DNA of 16,242 nt from 66-474 sp035717365 (GTDB lineage: Bacteria > Pseudomonadota > Gammaproteobacteria > Xanthomonadales > Rhodanobacteraceae), in assembly GCA_035717365.1 (NCBI GenBank), contig DASTIS010000159.1:1-16242 (forward strand), read 5' to 3'. The notes beneath the pieces are model-generated. The model searched no databases. It was given only the letters and a program-made list of their open reading frames with translations, and was not told where the DNA came from. A program made the translations under genes and the position numbers. Positions 13,611 to 16,242 of the stretch are shown piece by piece (within the stretch, counting starts at the first letter, position 1; each line of letters begins with the position of its first letter).

Positions 13611-13813
13611 GTCATTCCGGGGCTGCCCGCGCTGTTGCGGGCAGAACCCGACTGCGGAGGCAGGATGCCGGAGCGAACATCGGCAATGCCGATGGCCCGA
13701 AGGGCGAGCCGCAGAACGCGGCGAGTCTATCCAGCTGTGGCGCATTTCGAGGCAGCAGGAAACCCGATTCCGGGTTCCATCGTCGATGCAGCCGACGATG
13801 ACCCCGGAATGAC
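13611..13813. repeat. 203-bp hairpin-chain element with 12-bp terminal inverted repeats
   Basis: The ends are perfect inverted repeats, GTCATTCCGGGG (13611-13622) and CCCCGGAATGAC (13802-13813). Inside are successive hairpins: CTGCCCGC/GCGGGCAG (13623-13644, 6-base loop), CATCGGCA-A-TGCCGATG (13678-13694), GCCC-GAA-GGGC (13695-13705), GCCGC/GCGGC (13708-13722), AACCCG-ATTC-CGGGTT (13761-13776), and CATCGTCG/CGACGATG (13778-13800). No ORF of note lies inside. It looks like a MITE-like or NEMIS-like dispersed repeat; the terminal sequence recalls repeats in Xanthomonadales intergenic regions. Confidence 0.75.
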
Positions 13814-13836
13814 AAGACGGATGCTTGCAGCGCTCG

Positions 13837-14718
13837 TCAGGAACTTGCGCCTGCCGGTGTCGATGCGGAGGCGCTCGCCGCAGGCACGCCGCCGCGCAAG
13901 GCCGGCGCCTTGCCCAGCAGCAGCGCACGGATGCTGCGCAGCCTGGACTTCAGCTCGCGCTCGTGGTCCGGCCCGATCCGGATCATCAGTTTCTGGCCGA
14001 CCGACAGCGCTTCCCAGGTCGGATCGGCGAAAGCGTAATGCCCATTCTGCGTGGCCACGAGCTTCGGCGGCCGCTGGACGTTCGGGGCCGCCAGCATGTT
14101 GTCGATCGCGGCCAGCAGTCTGTCGTTGAAATAGCCGCTCGGGTATCCGAGTTCGCGGTAGGCCTGCTGGAACAAGGGGTACCAGCGCACGTACCACGTC
14201 ACCAGCGTGCGGGGATCGACCGCCTCGACGATCTTCATGTAGGGATCGTAGCGCGCGTAGTTGCCGGCGCCGATCGTCGGCTGGTCGCCGGAGGTGTCCA
14301 CCGCGAACGTACCCGAAGGCGTCTTCAGCGGCAGGATTCTCGAGCCGATGGTACGGCGCGGCAACGCATCGACCGTGGCGACGATGTGCGGGACCAATGC
14401 CCGCGTGGCCAGGAGACTGGCCAGATCGCCGGCGCCGGGTATTTCCGCGAGCGCCTGGGCGACGGCGTTGTCGCTGGCATCGAGCGCCGGCAACGGCGTG
14501 GTGGACGCCGGAGCGGGGCTCGTCTGCGCCTGGCTGATGGGGTGTTCGATTTGTGGTGGCGCGGTGCTGGCCGCGGCCGGTTCGGCCGGGGCGGGACCGT
14601 GGCGCGAGAAATCCACGCCCGGCACGTGCGAGAAATACCACCACGCCGCCAGCGCGACCACCACGACCACGACGATCGCGCCGATGATCTTGCCCTTTGC
14701 GGATTTGTGATGGGCCAC
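13837..14718 (-). CDS. DUF3014 membrane-anchored protein (293 aa)
   Basis: No suitable ATG precedes the membrane segment, so a GTG at 14718 with GGGG 5 bases upstream is the best start; the frame is open further upstream to 14847. Residues 1-10 are basic (HHKSAKGK), then one helix (IIGAIVVVVVVALAAWWYF, 11-29) anchors the protein. A Pro/Ala linker (about 38-80) leads to the DUF3014 domain (about 85-270): LVPHIVATVDALPRRTI, GNYARYDPYMKIVEAVD, WYPLFQQAYRELGYPSGYFN, YAFADPTWEALSVGQKLMIR and GPDHERELKSRLRSIRALL. Function of the family is unknown; topology suggests a periplasmic domain. The NnrU gene lies 68 bp upstream in the same direction, so they may be cotranscribed. Confidence 0.9.
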   Translation of the reverse strand: MAHHKSAKGKIIGAIVVVVVVALAAWWYFSHVPGVDFSRHGPAPAEPAAASTAPPQIEHPISQAQTSPAPASTTPLPALDASDNAVAQALAEIPGAGDLASLLATRALVPHIVATVDALPRRTIGSRILPLKTPSGTFAVDTSGDQPTIGAGNYARYDPYMKIVEAVDPRTLVTWYVRWYPLFQQAYRELGYPSGYFNDRLLAAIDNMLAAPNVQRPPKLVATQNGHYAFADPTWEALSVGQKLMIRIGPDHERELKSRLRSIRALLLGKAPALRGGVPAASASASTPAGASS

Positions 14719-14786
14719 GTTAACCCCGGCGACTTGAAGTGATCTGGGTTTGACGCGCGCAAACCCGAATGGTTCCGCTGGGTGCG

Positions 14787-15365
14787 TCAGGCGAAGGGGT
14801 TCACTCCGATCAGGGGTGCGTGCAACAGGAAGGCGAAGATCGCCCACGCCACCACGCCGAGCACCACCGCGACGGCATCGCCCGCCAGCGTGCCTGCAGG
14901 ATACACCGTGCCGGTGGTGCGATCACGCCGGCGCGAAACCGCGAAATCGGCGATGGCCCACGCGAGGAACGCGCCGAACAACACCACGTCATGCAGGAAT
15001 CCGACCGCCAGCAGATGACCGGCCGCCCAAAGCTTCACGCCCGCCAGCATCGGGTGGCCGATCTTCGCCTTCAGATGATTGCGTGGCACGTAGGCCGCCG
15101 CGACCAGCACGAACGCCACCAGCGTGAACAGCGCATTCAAGTGCTTGAGCCAGACCGGCGGCACGTACAGCAGCATCGGTGCCTGTCGTGCCATGCCGAA
15201 GCCGACGATGATCAGTGCCAAGCCGATGGCCGACGCCAGCGAATACAAGCCTTTCCACGGCATCAGGCCGATGCGCGCGATCATGCGCCCGCGCCAGCCG
15301 GGCGCCAGCATGTGCACCGAATGCATGCCGAGAAAAATCACGAGGCCGAGGATCAGAAGGGTCAT
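14787..15365 (-). CDS. NnrU family membrane protein (192 aa)
   Basis: The protein is almost entirely hydrophobic, with about five to six membrane helices: 2-18, 40-57, 73-92, 107-139 (probably two) and 160-182. The family pattern is clear in HSVHMLAPGWRGRMIARIGL, KGLYSLASAIGLALIIVGFG, NHLKAKIGHPMLAGVKLWA and HLLAVGFLHDVVLFGAFLAWA. NnrU was named from denitrification gene clusters, but the family is widespread and its biochemical role is not settled; it shares features with isoprenylcysteine-methyltransferase-like membrane proteins. No nitrogen-oxide genes are in this window. The ATG at 15365 is the natural start, with only GAG upstream as a weak Shine-Dalgarno. Confidence 0.92.
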   Translation of the reverse strand: MTLLILGLVIFLGMHSVHMLAPGWRGRMIARIGLMPWKGLYSLASAIGLALIIVGFGMARQAPMLLYVPPVWLKHLNALFTLVAFVLVAAAYVPRNHLKAKIGHPMLAGVKLWAAGHLLAVGFLHDVVLFGAFLAWAIADFAVSRRRDRTTGTVYPAGTLAGDAVAVVLGVVAWAIFAFLLHAPLIGVNPFA

Positions 15366-15453
15366 GGTGGGCTCGGTGAAGTCGGTCGAGCGGGCATGGT
15401 AACCAAATCAGGTCGACCGGGTGCGCAATGCAGGAGCAGGGCGGGAGCAGCAA

Positions 15454-15547
15454 GGCAGGTTGGGGCGAGCCGATTTTGCGAACCCCAACGTCCGCACCCC
15501 GATGTTGGGCTTCGCCCGGATGAGGCCCGGGCTCAACCCAACCTGCC
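15454..15547. repeat. 94-bp inverted-repeat element
   Basis: GGCAGGTTGGG (15454-15464) and CCCAACCTGCC (15537-15547) are perfect 11-bp terminal inverted repeats. Inside are CCCAAC (15484-15489) with GTTGGG (15504-15509), GGGC-TTC-GCCC (15507-15517), and a CCGG/CCGG pair around a GGCCCGGGC palindrome. The TTGGGCTTCGCCC...CAACCCAACCT wording is typical of dispersed repeats in many proteobacteria. It fills the gap between the DUF1993 stop and the NnrU start. Confidence 0.7.
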
Positions 15548-15567
15548 TGCATTCGCGCGCGACGCGC

Positions 15568-16074
15568 TCAGCGATCGCCCAGGTAATCCCTCTTGCCGAT
15601 CGGGGTGCCGGCCACGCGCAGGATGTCGTAGGCGGTGGCGCAGTGGAAGAACAGATTGGGCAGCGCGTAGTCGGTGAGGTAGGCGAGGCCGGTGAAGTGC
15701 ATGTCGCCGCGGCGCGTCTTGTGCACCACGTCATGGTCCTCGCAGCCGTCGATCTGTTCGGGCTTGAAGGTGTTGAGATAGGCGATCGTGCGGTCTATGC
15801 GATCGTAGGCCTGCGCGAACGTGGTCTCGTTGTCGGGAAAGGACTGTGGCTCCACCCCGGCCATGCGTGCGGCGCTGCGCGCGGCCGTGTCGCAGGCGAT
15901 CTGGATCTGCTTGATCAGCGGCAGCATGTCGAAGATCAATCGTTGCTGCAGCAGTGTGTCGGGATTGGCGTTCTTTTCCTTCGCGAACGCCTCGCCTTTT
16001 TTCAGCACGTCGGAAAGATTGGTCAGCGCGCGCGTGAACACGGGAACGGAAGCCTGATGCATCGAAATGGTCAT
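15568..16074 (-). CDS. DUF1993 family protein (168 aa)
   Basis: GGAG lies 8 bases before the ATG at 16074. The start TISMHQASVPVFTRALTNLS is characteristic of the family, followed by LLQQRLIFDMLPLIKQIQIA (41-60), ARMAGVEP (70-76), FAQAYDRIDRTIAYL (86-100) and the closing YLTDYALPNLFFHCATAYDILRVAG. Family members are all-helical, about 170 residues, of unknown function; they resemble the DinB-like four-helix bundle in layout. A conserved His in FFHCATAYDILR (H144) and H126 (DMHFTG) could belong to a metal site, as in DinB proteins; that is inference. No signal peptide. Confidence 0.92.
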   Translation of the reverse strand: MTISMHQASVPVFTRALTNLSDVLKKGEAFAKEKNANPDTLLQQRLIFDMLPLIKQIQIACDTAARSAARMAGVEPQSFPDNETTFAQAYDRIDRTIAYLNTFKPEQIDGCEDHDVVHKTRRGDMHFTGLAYLTDYALPNLFFHCATAYDILRVAGTPIGKRDYLGDR

Positions 16075-16134
16075 TGGTTGAACTCCAAGCTGAAAGTAAG
16101 TAGATACATACGAAGCGGTTGTTGTGAAACGTCA

Positions 16135-16240
16135 GGGCAGGATGCCCGTTCTGGTGCTGCCGAAGCAATGAAATTGCAGCCGTACCGGCTTTTGTCACGC
16201 AGCGATCATGGACGATCGCACAAATCAGCGCGGACCGCGC
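16135..16240. other. Upstream region of the DUF1993 gene with three palindromes
   Basis: Between 16075 and the window end no ORF is supported. GGGCA-GGA-TGCCC (16135-16147), GCGATC-ATGGAC-GATCGC (16202-16219) and GCGCGG-A-CCGCGC (16228-16240) are perfect inverted repeats. They may be operators, or the third may belong to a hairpin after a gene beyond the window edge. Confidence 0.35.
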
Positions 16241-16242
16241 AG

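Noticed and set aside
14769..15677. A 302-codon plus-strand ORF across NnrU and DUF1993
   Set aside because: Antisense to two recognised families and composed of His/Arg/Gln-rich low-complexity sequence.

Overview
The window is a G+C-rich, gene-dense bacterial chromosome segment. Gene content (an S41 processing protease next to an EnvC-type protein, a DUF3014 protein, an NRDE protein, a GcvA-type LysR regulator, DUF4124 and PepSY exported proteins) and the intergenic repeats suggest a gammaproteobacterium of the Xanthomonadales/Lysobacterales, probably Rhodanobacteraceae. That assignment is inference from memory of these families. I saw no tRNA, rRNA, CRISPR array, transposase, phage gene or replication origin.

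Left part (1-3686) is all minus strand: an exported protein of unknown family, a 270-residue cytoplasmic unknown, a lipoprotein of unknown function, then a compact overlapping cluster that reads (from 3686 downwards) a 79-residue membrane protein, a doubtful second 79-residue ORF, and two single-domain cupins. A LysR-type regulator (3797-4741, plus) is divergent from this cluster, and two 17-bp palindromes lie in the 110 bp between them, so the LysR protein is the natural candidate regulator. The LysR gene converges with a DUF4124 exported protein with only one base between the stop codons.

Middle part (5500-10000): a near-consensus sigma70 promoter drives the first of two tandemly duplicated exported Sel1-like proteins. 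The second copy has its own long leader containing interlocking complementary segments, and a perfect bidirectional terminator follows it. Then come a divergent pair, a two-repeat PepSY exported protein (minus) and an MFS transporter with an unusual N-terminal two-helix extension rich in Met and His (plus).

Right part (10000-16242): the envelope pair envC-ctpA on the minus strand, where EnvC would activate cell-wall amidases and CtpA is a PDZ serine protease. Divergent from it is an NRDE (TANGO2-like) protein, followed by a DUF3014 membrane-anchored protein, an NnrU-family membrane protein and a DUF1993 protein, all minus strand. Four intergenic spaces hold repeats of the kind dispersed in such genomes: a REP-like hairpin at 1628, a 27-bp tandem repeat at 10025, a 203-bp chain of hairpins with 12-bp terminal inverted repeats at 13611, and a 94-bp inverted-repeat element at 15454.

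Most of the window is ordinary core-like genome. The points that most deserve a second look are the leader of the second Sel1 gene, the overlapping cupin cluster with its odd middle ORF, the palindrome sitting on a predicted promoter at 1566-1580, and the hairpin-chain element.
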